Assembly: GCA_039029535.1 (NCBI GenBank)
Contig: JBCCFW010000118.1
Span: 1-23,581, forward strand
From: JBCCFW01 sp039029535
GTDB taxonomy: Bacteria; Acidobacteriota; JBCCFW01
Length of the DNA: 23,581 bases
Reading direction: 5' to 3'
Program-made: the position numbers and the translations under genes
Notes under the pieces: generated by a model
What the model saw: only the letters and a program-made list of their open reading frames with translations
Database searches by the model: none
Told to the model about the DNA's origin: nothing
Shown: piece after piece, positions 1 to 7,592 of the stretch
Layout of the letters: each line of letters starts with the position of its first letter
Position numbering within the stretch: the first letter of the stretch is position 1

Positions 1-695
<695 letters not shown>

Positions 696-731
696 GGATT
701 CGACCCTATCGAACGCTATTCGAACCGTCAA
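696..731 (-). promoter_or_regulatory. lexA promoter (sigma-70 type, leaderless)
   Basis: On the minus strand TTGACG (731-726) is followed by exactly 17 nt and then TAGGGT (708-703). Seven nt later comes the lexA ATG (695). The -35 matches consensus at five of six bases and the spacer is ideal. No Shine-Dalgarno sequence fits in the remaining 7 nt, so transcription should start at or next to the ATG. This is a sequence-based prediction. Confidence 0.7.
711..725 (-). promoter_or_regulatory. LexA operator, direct repeat GTTC-N7-GTTC
   Basis: The minus strand reads GTTC-GAATAGC-GTTC at 725-711 (GAAC-N7-GAAC on plus). It lies wholly inside the 17-nt spacer of the lexA promoter. This direct-repeat architecture is the established LexA box of Alphaproteobacteria. 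Neither the E. coli CTGT-N8-ACAG nor the Gram-positive palindrome is present here. Bound LexA would block RNA polymerase, which implies autorepression. Confidence 0.7.
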
Positions 732-826
732 CCACCCCCCCTGGTACGAAAAACGGCCCTTTCGGACGGTTTTCGTGACGCCCGAAACACGACGTGATCC
801 ACCGAGCAACACCGTCGGCTGCGAGG

Positions 827-835
827 TGCTAGCGT
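827..835 (+). promoter_or_regulatory. Candidate extended -10 element upstream of the HAD phosphatase
   Basis: TGCTAGCGT matches an extended -10 (TG-N-TANNNT). It ends 7 nt before the GTG at 843, the same spacing as in the lexA promoter. No good -35 is visible. If real, translation starts at 843 and not 834, because the element overlaps the 834 codon. Confidence 0.35.
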
Positions 836-1448
836 GACCCCCGTGGCGACCCTCTACCTCGATCTCGACGACGTCCTGGCGGAGACCACGCGGGCCCTGG
901 TGGAGCTCGCGCGGCGGGAGTTCGATCGCGACGTCGCCTACGAGGACCTGTCGAGCTTCGACTTCCGTGAGTCCCTCTCCTTCACCGAGGAGGAGCTCGA
1001 CGCCTTCTTCCTGCGGGCGCATGAGAGCGAGGTCGTCGCGAAGCTCCCGCTCATGACCGGCGTGTCCGACGTGCTGCAGCGCTGGGACGCTCAGGGGCAT
1101 CGGCTCGAGATCGTCACCGGTCGACCGCCGGCCACGCGGGCCTCCACCGAGGAGTGGATCGAGAGTCACTCCCTCCCCATCGCGACCCTGCGCTTCGCCG
1201 ACAAGTACGGCCGCTTCAACGAGCAGCCCGGCGCGGAGTCGCTCGAGCAGGTCCTGAGCTCACCGCCGGACCTCGCCTTCGAGGACTCGCTGCCGGTGGC
1301 CCGTCATCTCGCTGCCCACGGCGTGCCGGTGGTCCTCGTCGATCGGCCCTGGAATCAGCACGACGAGCTGCCCGACGGGCTCGTGCGCTGTGAGACCTGG
1401 GTCGAGGTCGAAGCGATCGCGTCGCGACGGTTGAAGGATCTCGACTGA
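834..1448 (+). CDS. HAD-superfamily 5'(3')-deoxyribonucleotidase-like phosphatase
   Basis: This 204-residue protein is probably a cytosolic nucleotidase of the NT5C type or a related small HAD phosphatase. HAD motif I is YLDLDDVLAETT, with nucleophile Asp10 and acid/base Asp12. Motif II is the Thr of IVTGRP, motif III the Lys of FADKYG, and motif IV the acidic pair in LAFEDS. A small helical cap sits between motifs I and II. The start is ambiguous. GTG at 834 has a weak GAGGTG upstream. GTG at 843 lies 7 nt after an extended -10 (TGCTAGCGT, 827-835) and would be a leaderless start, giving a protein that begins MATLYLDLDD. The gene is divergent from lexA, but I see no LexA box of its own. The substrate cannot be read from sequence. 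Confidence 0.85.
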   Translation: MTPVATLYLDLDDVLAETTRALVELARREFDRDVAYEDLSSFDFRESLSFTEEELDAFFLRAHESEVVAKLPLMTGVSDVLQRWDAQGHRLEIVTGRPPATRASTEEWIESHSLPIATLRFADKYGRFNEQPGAESLEQVLSSPPDLAFEDSLPVARHLAAHGVPVVLVDRPWNQHDELPDGLVRCETWVEVEAIASRRLKDLD

Positions 1449-1467
1449 GCACGTCGAGCGGGGTCTC

Positions 1468-1495
1468 GAAACTTTTTTCACTCTCCCGGTAAGGT
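1468..1495 (+). promoter_or_regulatory. Candidate ECF-type autoregulatory promoter
   Basis: GAAACT (1468-1473) is followed by a T tract and, 16 nt later, by TAAGGT (1490-1495, preceded by CGG), 27 nt before the sigma gene. ECF promoters often have an AAC-containing -35 with T-rich sequence just downstream and a spacer near 16 nt, and they commonly drive their own sigma gene. This is pattern recognition only. Confidence 0.35.
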
Positions 1496-1521
1496 CAGGC
1501 CCCCTTCCTGAACTGATCCCG

Positions 1522-2019
1522 GTGATGAGAGACCTCGACTCGGTCCTGCGAGACCACGAGCGCGCCCTCGCCCGGGCCGTGGCCAGCTACAGCCGGCCCG
1601 GTCCCGAGCGTGAGGAGCTCGCTCAGGTCGTGGCTCTGGCCCTGGTCCGGGCGTGGCCCCGGTTCCGGGGTGAGTCTTCCGAGCTCACGTACCTGATGCG
1701 GATCGCTCACAACTGCGGGCTGCGTCAGGCGCTCAAGCGTCGGAAGGAGCCCGAGAGCCTGGGCGAGACCGAGGGGCAGCTCCGCTCGTCGGCGCCGAAC
1801 CCGGAGGAAGAGGCCATCGGTCGTCAAGCCGGTGACCGCCTGTCCGCCGCCGTTCGCACCTTGCCCCTCGCTTCACGACAGGTGATCACCTTGGCCCTGG
1901 AAGAGCTCTCTCATCGAGACATCGCCGACATCCTCGGGATCTCCACCAACGCGGTGGGCGTGCGGCTTCACCGTGCGCGGAAACAGCTCGAGGACGTGTT
2001 GGGAGGTCGCCATGGATGA
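1522..2019 (+). CDS. ECF-family RNA polymerase sigma factor
   Basis: This 165-residue protein has only sigma regions 2 and 4, as ECF sigmas do. Region 2 spans about residues 8-75, including EELAQVVALALVRAWPRFRG and the promoter-melting stretch SSELTYLMRIAHNCGLRQ. An acidic linker covers about 76-100. Region 4.2 is a helix-turn-helix at about 117-160 (ASRQVITLALEELSHRDIA; ILGISTNAVGVRLHRARKQL). The start is GTG 1522 or the adjacent ATG 1525; no convincing Shine-Dalgarno precedes either. The last 8 nt overlap a membrane-protein gene, a layout typical of sigma/anti-sigma pairs. A candidate ECF promoter directly upstream suggests autoregulation. Its regulon and signal are unknown. Confidence 0.92.
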   Translation: MMRDLDSVLRDHERALARAVASYSRPGPEREELAQVVALALVRAWPRFRGESSELTYLMRIAHNCGLRQALKRRKEPESLGETEGQLRSSAPNPEEEAIGRQAGDRLSAAVRTLPLASRQVITLALEELSHRDIADILGISTNAVGVRLHRARKQLEDVLGGRHG

Positions 2020-2605
2020 ACGACTTCGACAACTCTCGAAAGAGTGGAAGGAAATGGACGTGGACGCGATCGCTCTCGATCTCAACAAGCGCGTGAAGAC
2101 CGCCCGCACGGGCGAACGGTACTCATTCGTGTTCTGGTGGACGCTGCTGGGGGCCGGAGGCTTGGCCTACTGGCTCTTGCGGATGGCGGCTGGGGAGATC
2201 CACCCTGCCCTGGACGTCCTGAGCGCGGCCGGCATCGTCTGGCTGGCCGGCACGCTCACCTACTCTTCGCGCAAGGTGATGAGGGAGAACGCCGAGTGGG
2301 GAGACACTCCCGACCAGGCCGTCGCTGGCCTGATCCGCCTTCATCAGCGCGAGCTGTTCTGGTGGACGGATCGGACGGTCTTGATGGGAAGCGCTGCCTT
2401 CGTCGTCTTCTGCCTCTCGTGCTACGCGTGGATGTGGACGACGGGTGGAGACACCGCGCAGTCCACGGCGTATCGGATGGCCTTGTCGTTGGCAGCCGTG
2501 ATTCTCGCCACCTGGCTTCTTGGTCGGTGCCGCGTGAAGCAACTGCGCTGCGAGGTGAAGCGGCTCGAAGACATCGGCGAGCAGCTCCGCGACGCCGAGG
2601 ACTGA
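2012..2605 (+). CDS. Four-helix membrane protein, putative anti-sigma factor
   Basis: I do not recognise the family by sequence. The protein has 197 residues. A charged cytosolic N-terminus (1-36: MDERLRQLSKEWKEMDVDAI) is followed by predicted membrane helices at about 38-57, 67-84, 122-143 and 154-172, and a basic/acidic C-terminal helix at 173-197 (KQLRCEVKRLEDIGEQLRDAE). ATG 2012 was chosen because GGGAGG (2001-2006) lies 5 nt upstream. It overlaps the sigma stop by 8 nt, so the two are probably translationally coupled. The position directly after an ECF sigma gene, the membrane anchoring and the soluble N-terminus fit an anti-sigma factor. The zinc-binding HxxxCxxC motif is absent, so this would be a non-ZAS type. 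The function is inferred from context only. Confidence 0.75.
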   Translation: MDERLRQLSKEWKEMDVDAIALDLNKRVKTARTGERYSFVFWWTLLGAGGLAYWLLRMAAGEIHPALDVLSAAGIVWLAGTLTYSSRKVMRENAEWGDTPDQAVAGLIRLHQRELFWWTDRTVLMGSAAFVVFCLSCYAWMWTTGGDTAQSTAYRMALSLAAVILATWLLGRCRVKQLRCEVKRLEDIGEQLRDAED

Positions 2606-2611
2606 CCCGCG

Positions 2612-3247
2612 TCAGGGGCCGTCGGCGGCTGCTCCGTCGCGGACGGCCTCCGCATCGATGCGGGCCAAGGCCATGAGGGCGTGGTGGCAGGCGGGATCCT
2701 CTTGGTCGAGCTCACAGCTCCGCTCGAAGGCTCGTCGTGCCGCCGCGACGTCTCGCTCCACGCCCAGTCCCTCGTGCAAGCAGAGACCATGCATCGCACA
2801 ACCCCAGGGATCGTCAGCGGCACAGGTGGCCGCGAAGGTCCGAGCCTTGCACTCACCGTGTTCGTCGCTCTTCCCCGCCGCGTGGTTGGTGCAGCCCGAA
2901 ACCACGCCGAGCTCACAGCTCCGGAGGAAGAGCGCCTGAATCACGGGAGGTTCCTCTGGATACCGCTGCTGGAGAGCGAGGGCCAGTGCGTAGCACGCGT
3001 TGGCGTCCCCCTGCTCGCACTCCCGGATGCAGCTTCGAGGGCGGTCCAGGCAGCGGTCGCCGAGATACGTGATGGGACGGTCGCGTGGCGGAACGTGATC
3101 GGCCGCGCAGGCGTCAGGCTCGCCCGCCCAGGCCGGCATCTCCTGCGCGTAGCCATCCAAGATCTCGTCGACGGTCGGCAGCGCGCAGCCGCCGGCCAGC
3201 GCGGCCGTCATCAGGACGAGAATCGTCGTCCAAGCAGGTCGACCCAT
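2612..3247 (-). CDS. Cys-rich Sel1-like repeat lipoprotein
   Basis: This is a 211-residue predicted exported lipoprotein. The N-terminus is a short signal sequence (MGRPAWTTILVLMTAALAGG) ending in a lipobox-like LAGGC, with Cys21 as the probable lipidation site. The mature part carries Sel1/TPR-like helical repeats with regularly placed cysteines (GDANACYALALAL; FLRSCELGVVSGC; DPWGCAMHGLCLHEGLG; AFERSCELDQEDPACHHA). They resemble the disulfide-bridged Sel1 repeats of Helicobacter Hcp proteins. Such proteins usually act as extracytoplasmic binding scaffolds; the partner here is unknown. A GGGGGGAGAG stretch precedes the ATG. Its stop lies 6 nt from that of the convergent membrane protein. A hairpin separates it from the ABC ATPase gene upstream, so it may be its own transcription unit. 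Confidence 0.82.
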   Translation of the reverse strand: MGRPAWTTILVLMTAALAGGCALPTVDEILDGYAQEMPAWAGEPDACAADHVPPRDRPITYLGDRCLDRPRSCIRECEQGDANACYALALALQQRYPEEPPVIQALFLRSCELGVVSGCTNHAAGKSDEHGECKARTFAATCAADDPWGCAMHGLCLHEGLGVERDVAAARRAFERSCELDQEDPACHHALMALARIDAEAVRDGAAADGP

Positions 3248-3268
3248 CGGTGCTCTCCCCCCACTCTC

Positions 3269-3293
3269 CCTCCGGCACGTCAGCAGCCGGAGG
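3269..3293 (-). terminator. Perfect 8-bp hairpin between ABC ATPase and lipoprotein genes
   Basis: CCTCCGGC (3269-3276) pairs perfectly with GCCGGAGG (3286-3293) around a 9-nt loop. It lies 7 nt after the ABC ATPase stop and 22 nt before the lipoprotein start. There is no U tract, so it may be a Rho-dependent or leaky terminator, or simply a stabilising stem. Confidence 0.45.
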
Positions 3294-3299
3294 TCTCCT

Positions 3300-4070
3300 T
3301 CAGCTCCCGAGCCAGTTCAGCGCGATCTCCTCGCGCTCGTCGCCGACCAGGTCGAGGAAGAGCTGCTCGAGACTCTTCCCTTCACCACCCAGACCGGCGC
3401 GCAGCTCCTCGACCGGCGCTTGCGCGACCAGTTGCCCCTTGGCGATGACTCCCACGTGGTCGGCCAGGCGCTCGACGATCTCGAGGACGTGCGAGGTCAG
3501 GAAGACCGTGCCGCCCTTCTGCACGAAGCTCTCGAGGAGGTCCTTGAGCTGCTTGCTCGCCACCGCGTCGACCCCTTCGAAGGGCTCGTCGAGGAAGAGC
3601 AGCTTCGGCGCCGGCAGCAAGGCCGCCGCCAGCGCCAGCTTCTTCTTCATCCCGTGCGAGTAGTCCGAGACGAAGGTGCCCGCGGCCTCTTCCAGGCCCA
3701 TGAGCGCGAGCAGCTCACGGCTGCGCTCCTTGAGCGTGGCGGCGTCGAGCCGGTGGACCTGCCCGACGAAGCTCAGCATCTCGAGGCCTGAGAGGCCTTC
3801 GAAGAGCGCGAGATCCTCCGGGACCACGCCCACCTGACGCTTGACCGCCACCGGCTGACGCAGGAAGTCGAGGCCGAGCACCGAGATGCTCCCCGCCGAG
3901 GGCGCGAGCAGCCCGGTCAGGCAGCGGATGGTCGTGGACTTGCCAGCACCGTTGGGACCGAGGAAGCCGTAGAAGCTGCCCACGGGCACGGCCAGGTCGA
4001 TGCCGTCGACCGCGGTGAACTCACCGAAGGTCCGACGCAAGCCCGTCGTCTGGATGGCCAGCTCGCTCAC
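3300..4070 (-). CDS. ABC transporter ATP-binding protein (ABC-2 / DrrA-like)
   Basis: This 256-residue nucleotide-binding subunit should sit on the inner face of the membrane and drive an ABC-2-type exporter. Walker A is GPNGAGKST (38-46). The signature region is DYSHGMKKKL (about 136-145), with SHG in place of SGG. Walker B is LLFLDEP (157-163) and the switch His is in LTSHVLE (His194). The Q-loop position reads VGVVPEDLALF, with Glu where Gln is usual. The GTG start overlaps the desaturase stop by 4 nt (GTGA). No permease gene is present on either side; the next gene downstream is the lipoprotein. The transport substrate is therefore unknown. A role in lipid or envelope export is only suggested by the coupled desaturase. 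Confidence 0.9.
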   Translation of the reverse strand: MSELAIQTTGLRRTFGEFTAVDGIDLAVPVGSFYGFLGPNGAGKSTTIRCLTGLLAPSAGSISVLGLDFLRQPVAVKRQVGVVPEDLALFEGLSGLEMLSFVGQVHRLDAATLKERSRELLALMGLEEAAGTFVSDYSHGMKKKLALAAALLPAPKLLFLDEPFEGVDAVASKQLKDLLESFVQKGGTVFLTSHVLEIVERLADHVGVIAKGQLVAQAPVEELRAGLGGEGKSLEQLFLDLVGDEREEIALNWLGS

Positions 4071-5056
4071 GCGGTCGCCGTCCGTCCCACCGCCTCGACC
4101 TCGTCACTCGACCAGTTCGCGTGCGGGGGCTTGTTGCGCACGAGCCAGTTCCAGACCAGCTCGCCGTAGCCGTGAGCGACCATCCCTCGCTCCTTGTAGA
4201 ACCCTTCGAGCTCCCGCTGGAGCGCCGGCAGTCGGTAGAGCGGCACGCCCGGGTAGTAGTGGTGCTCGAGGTGCATGTTCGAGCAGAGGAAGGCCACGTT
4301 CCAGAACCAGTTCCTGCGCACGAGCGTGCCCCAGGCCGCCGGGTCCTTGGGGTCGATCCAGTAATGCTGACCCATCCGGTTGAGCGTGAAGGCCACCGGG
4401 AAGACGAGGAACACGGGGATCGCGTGGACACGCAGGGCGACCATCGGCGAGACGAGCACTGCCAGGCCGATGAGCAGGCTGAGGTGGAAGCCGATGCTGG
4501 CCAGACGCTCTTTCTTGATGCGGGCCCGGAGCTCCGGCTCGTAGGTCGCGGTCTCGCGCGCCGCGGCCCGGAAGTAGATCGGGAAGAGCAGCGGCGTGAG
4601 GTAGGCGAGCTTGAGCCAGCGCGAGTTGCGCTTGGGGCTCAGGTGATGCCGCTTGGGGTCCCCCGTGGACGAGCCGAGCTCGGCGTGGTGGTCGAGGTGC
4701 CAGCGGGTGAACTGCGAGGCCGAGATCCCCGAGGGCAGTGAGTAGGCCAGGGCGAGCAGGCGCTCGAGCTTCGGTCGGGGCTTGGCGAAGACGGCGCGGT
4801 GCAGGTTGTCGTGGAGCAGCACCGTGAAGTTGAAGACGCAGAAACCCTGCACGACCATCGCCAGCGGCCAGGCCCAGGGCCAGCGCTCCGACACCAGCAC
4901 CGTGGTGGCGCCGGCGATGAGCGCGAGTTGCCAGGCCACGACCAGGAAGTGACGCCAGGCGGAGCACTCGTGGAGCTCGCGGAGACGCTCCACCGAGAGG
5001 GCTGCTTTCAGGTCGGCCTTGAGCTGGCCGGCGTGCTGCGCGAAGTGCCGTTTCAT
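4067..5056 (-). CDS. Membrane fatty acid desaturase family protein
   Basis: This 329-residue integral membrane protein of the FA_desaturase (PF00487) type uses a di-iron centre to oxidise an acyl chain or other lipid. Three His boxes are present: HDNLH (82-86), HLDHH (120-124) and HLEHH (262-266). An extra His at 231 (GQHYWID) lies at a position often used as a ligand. Hydrophobic segments at about 36-55, 61-80, 151-162, 188-206 and 211-226 fit the family topology. ATG 5056 is the first start in frame and overlaps the homocysteine methyltransferase stop (ATGA). Its open frame extends far upstream, but that part is the shadow of the methyltransferase gene. Substrate and regiospecificity cannot be read; carotenoid- or hydroxylase-like chemistry is possible. 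Confidence 0.88.
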   Translation of the reverse strand: MKRHFAQHAGQLKADLKAALSVERLRELHECSAWRHFLVVAWQLALIAGATTVLVSERWPWAWPLAMVVQGFCVFNFTVLLHDNLHRAVFAKPRPKLERLLALAYSLPSGISASQFTRWHLDHHAELGSSTGDPKRHHLSPKRNSRWLKLAYLTPLLFPIYFRAAARETATYEPELRARIKKERLASIGFHLSLLIGLAVLVSPMVALRVHAIPVFLVFPVAFTLNRMGQHYWIDPKDPAAWGTLVRRNWFWNVAFLCSNMHLEHHYYPGVPLYRLPALQRELEGFYKERGMVAHGYGELVWNWLVRNKPPHANWSSDEVEAVGRTATA

Positions 5057-5973
5057 CTCGCTGATCTTACATTTCGGCGTTGCCGCCGAGCCAACTCCGC
5101 GACGTGACGTGGCTCCGTCCCGCAGCAGCCCCCCACCAGGCTTGCGCCTGCGGCCAGCCAGCTCTCGGCGAGCTCGGCGAAGTGCTCCGGCGTGAGCTGC
5201 AGCTCCACTCGCCAGCCGTCGACGTCGTGAGCGTGGCCGACGTTGCCGTAAGCCCCGACCGGTCCGGCCACCGCCGCCCGGAGGCGCTCGAGGTCGGGGA
5301 GCAGGTCGACGCTCGGGAGGCAGTTCAGGAGCACGGCCTCGACCCCCAGCGCGGCGACCTCCTCCGCGACCTCCGCCAGCGGTTCCCCCGAGAGCAGCCG
5401 GCCGTCTCCGGTCGTGCAGAGGCTGCACCAGCTCGGGAGCCCGGTCGCCCGCGCCGCCGTGACGGCCGCCACGGCCTCCCGTCGGCAGGCCATGGTCTCG
5501 ACCAGGAGCAGCTCCGCCCCGGCCCGGGCGAGAGACTCGGCCTGGGCCCCGTGCTCCTCCGCCAGGACGTCGTCGTCGGGGACGAGATCGGGCCGGTAGC
5601 AGTCCTCGAGCGGCGCGATGCCCCCGGCGATGCGGACTTCCCGGACCCCGGAGGCCTCGTCTCGGGCCTGTCGGGCCAGGTCGACCGCCACCTGGTTGAG
5701 CTCGTCGACCCGGTGCTCCCAGCCCCCGTGGGCCAGGCTCCGACGGTGCGTCCGGAAGGTGCAGGTCGTGAGGATCTCGGCCCCGGCGAGGAGCCAGTCC
5801 GCGTGGACCCGGCGGACGAGATCCGGGTCGGTGACGAGGGGGCGTGCGCTCCACAGCGGGAGCCGCGTGTCGGCGCCGCGGCGGGAGAGCTCCGTCCCGG
5901 TGGCCCCGTCGAGGAGGGTGACGGAGGGCTCGGGCGGGCCTGCCTGGCCCCTGCTGCTACCCTGTGCGGCCAT
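5053..5973 (-). CDS. Homocysteine S-methyltransferase family protein
   Basis: This 306-residue cytosolic TIM-barrel protein of the Pfam S-methyl_trans family transfers a methyl group from a small donor (betaine, S-methylmethionine or similar) to homocysteine to make methionine. The N-terminal loop LLDGATGTELSRRG, the barrel strand ILTTCTF and the zinc ligands Cys218 (LLNCLPS), Cys283 and Cys284 (GGCCGTEP) are all present. There is no cobalamin-binding module, so it is not MetH. ATG 5973 is the only plausible start: it is preceded by AGGAC five or so nt upstream, and no alternative start codon occurs before the conserved LLDG. That ATG shares bases with the divergent carboxylase ATG (5972). 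It heads a coupled trio with the desaturase and the ABC ATPase. The methyl donor is unknown. Confidence 0.88.
   Translation of the reverse strand: MAAQGSSRGQAGPPEPSVTLLDGATGTELSRRGADTRLPLWSARPLVTDPDLVRRVHADWLLAGAEILTTCTFRTHRRSLAHGGWEHRVDELNQVAVDLARQARDEASGVREVRIAGGIAPLEDCYRPDLVPDDDVLAEEHGAQAESLARAGAELLLVETMACRREAVAAVTAARATGLPSWCSLCTTGDGRLLSGEPLAEVAEEVAALGVEAVLLNCLPSVDLLPDLERLRAAVAGPVGAYGNVGHAHDVDGWRVELQLTPEHFAELAESWLAAGASLVGGCCGTEPRHVAELARRQRRNVRSAR
5955..5963 (+). promoter_or_regulatory. Candidate extended -10 of the leucine-degradation operon
   Basis: TGCTACCCT (TG-N-TANNNT) ends 8 nt before the carboxylase ATG (5972), and no Shine-Dalgarno sequence lies between. This implies a leaderless mRNA. 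No recognisable -35 is present. The element is inside the 5' coding part of the divergent methyltransferase gene. Confidence 0.4.
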
Positions 5974-7579
5974 GGCCGTCCTGCGTTCTCAATTCGACCC
6001 GTCCTCCGAGGAGGCGCGGGCCAACCGCGACCATCACGAGGGGCTCGCGCGACAGCTCGAAGAGCATCTCGCGACCGCTCGCCAAGGCGGTGGCCCCCGC
6101 TATCAAGAGCGGCATCGCGAGCAGGGAAAGCTGTTCGTGCGCGACCGCATCGATCGTCTCCTCGATCCCGGCTCCGCCTTCCTCGAGCTCTCGCCCCTGG
6201 CCGCCCATGGGCTCTACGACGACGCGGCCCCCAGCGCCGGCGTCGTCACGGGCGTCGGGCGCGTCTCGGGCCGGGAAGTCATGGTCATCGCCAACGACGC
6301 GACCGTCAAGGGCGGCACCTACTTCCCGATGACGGTGAAGAAGCACCTCCGCGCGCAGGAGGTCGCCTGGGCCAATCGCCTGCCCTGCGTCTACCTCGTC
6401 GACTCGGGCGGCGCCTTCCTTCCCCTCCAGGACGAGGTCTTCCCCGACCGCGAGCACTTCGGACGGATCTTCTTCAACCAGGCGCGGATGAGCGCCGAGT
6501 CGATCCCGCAGGTCGCCGTCGTGCTCGGCTCCTGCACCGCCGGCGGTGCCTACGTCCCGGCCATGAGCGACGAGGTCATCATCGTCCGCAACCAGGGGAC
6601 GATCTTCCTCGGGGGTCCGCCGCTGGTGAAGGCCGCCACCGGGGAGGACATCAGCGCCGAGGACCTCGGCGGCGGTGACGTCCACGCCCGCAAGAGCGGC
6701 GTCGCCGATCATCTCGTCGCCAGCGACGAGGAAGCTCTCGCCCTCGCGCGGGAGGTCGTCGCTCACCTCAACTCGCGCAAGCCCGAGCCACCCGACTGGC
6801 AGGAGCCCGAGGAGCCGCTCTACCCCGGCGACGAGATCCCGGCGGTGCTGCCGGCCGACCTCACCAAGCCCTACGATGCCCGTGAGGTCATCGCGCGGCT
6901 GGTCGACGGCAGCCGCTTCCACGAGTTCAAGCGCACCTACGGCGACACCCTGGTGACCGGCTTCGCCCGCATCGGCGGCTACAACGTCGGCATCCTCGCC
7001 AACAATGGCGTGCTCTTCTCCGAGTCGGCCCTCAAGGCGGCCCACTTCCTGCGCACCTGCGACCTGCGTCGGATCCCGCTGCTCTTCCTCCAAAACATCA
7101 CCGGCTTCATGGTCGGCGGGAAGTACGAGTCCGGGGGCATCGCCAAGGACGGCGCCAAGATGGTCCACGCCGTCGCCAACGCCACCGTCCCGAAGATCAC
7201 CGTCCTCATCGGCGGCTCCTTCGGCGCCGGCAACTACGGGATGTGCGGTCGTGCCTACGACCCGCGCTTCCTCTTCTCGTGGCCCAACTCCCGGATTTCG
7301 GTCATGGGCGGACCGCAGGCGGCCATGGTGCTGTCGCAGGTCAAGCGCGATCAGCTCGAGCGCCGCGGCCAGGAATGGAGCGAGGAGGAAGAGAAGACCT
7401 TCCAGCAGCCCATCCTCGACAAGTACGAGGATGAGGGCAGTCCGTACCACGCGACGGCCCGGCTCTGGGACGACGGGATCATCCTGCCCTCGCAGACCCG
7501 GCAGGTCCTGGCCCTCGCCCTCTCGGCCACCTACAACGCCCCCATGGAAGACCCGCGCTGCGGCATCTTCCGCTTCTGA
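5972..7579 (+). CDS. liuB: Methylcrotonyl-CoA carboxylase, carboxyltransferase (beta) subunit
   Basis: This subunit transfers CO2 from carboxybiotin to 3-methylcrotonyl-CoA, giving 3-methylglutaconyl-CoA in leucine breakdown. At 535 residues it matches the usual MCC beta length. Two crotonase-like carboxyltransferase halves are visible. The N-terminal half has GKLFVRDRIDRLLDPGS, ELSPLAAHGLYDD, the oxyanion-hole loop SCTAGGAYVPAMSDE and IFLGGPPLVKAATGE. The C-terminal half has NNGVLFSESALKAAHF, FLQNITGFMVG, GGSFGAGNYGMCGRAYDPR and ISVMGGPQAAMVL. The carboxyltransferase chemistry and acyl-CoA class are certain. The methylcrotonyl substrate is inferred from the adjacent methylglutaconyl-CoA hydratase and HMG-CoA lyase; geranyl-CoA carboxylase is the main alternative. 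It is probably leaderless. Confidence 0.94.
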   Translation: MAVLRSQFDPSSEEARANRDHHEGLARQLEEHLATARQGGGPRYQERHREQGKLFVRDRIDRLLDPGSAFLELSPLAAHGLYDDAAPSAGVVTGVGRVSGREVMVIANDATVKGGTYFPMTVKKHLRAQEVAWANRLPCVYLVDSGGAFLPLQDEVFPDREHFGRIFFNQARMSAESIPQVAVVLGSCTAGGAYVPAMSDEVIIVRNQGTIFLGGPPLVKAATGEDISAEDLGGGDVHARKSGVADHLVASDEEALALAREVVAHLNSRKPEPPDWQEPEEPLYPGDEIPAVLPADLTKPYDAREVIARLVDGSRFHEFKRTYGDTLVTGFARIGGYNVGILANNGVLFSESALKAAHFLRTCDLRRIPLLFLQNITGFMVGGKYESGGIAKDGAKMVHAVANATVPKITVLIGGSFGAGNYGMCGRAYDPRFLFSWPNSRISVMGGPQAAMVLSQVKRDQLERRGQEWSEEEEKTFQQPILDKYEDEGSPYHATARLWDDGIILPSQTRQVLALALSATYNAPMEDPRCGIFRF

Positions 7580-7592
7580 TGGTGTCGCCGCG

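Noticed and set aside
5080..6678. Long plus-strand open frame antisense to the homocysteine methyltransferase and running out of frame into the carboxylase
   Set aside because: It is an artefact of high GC content. Its translation is Arg/Pro/Gly-rich with no domain, while both real genes here have full conserved motifs.
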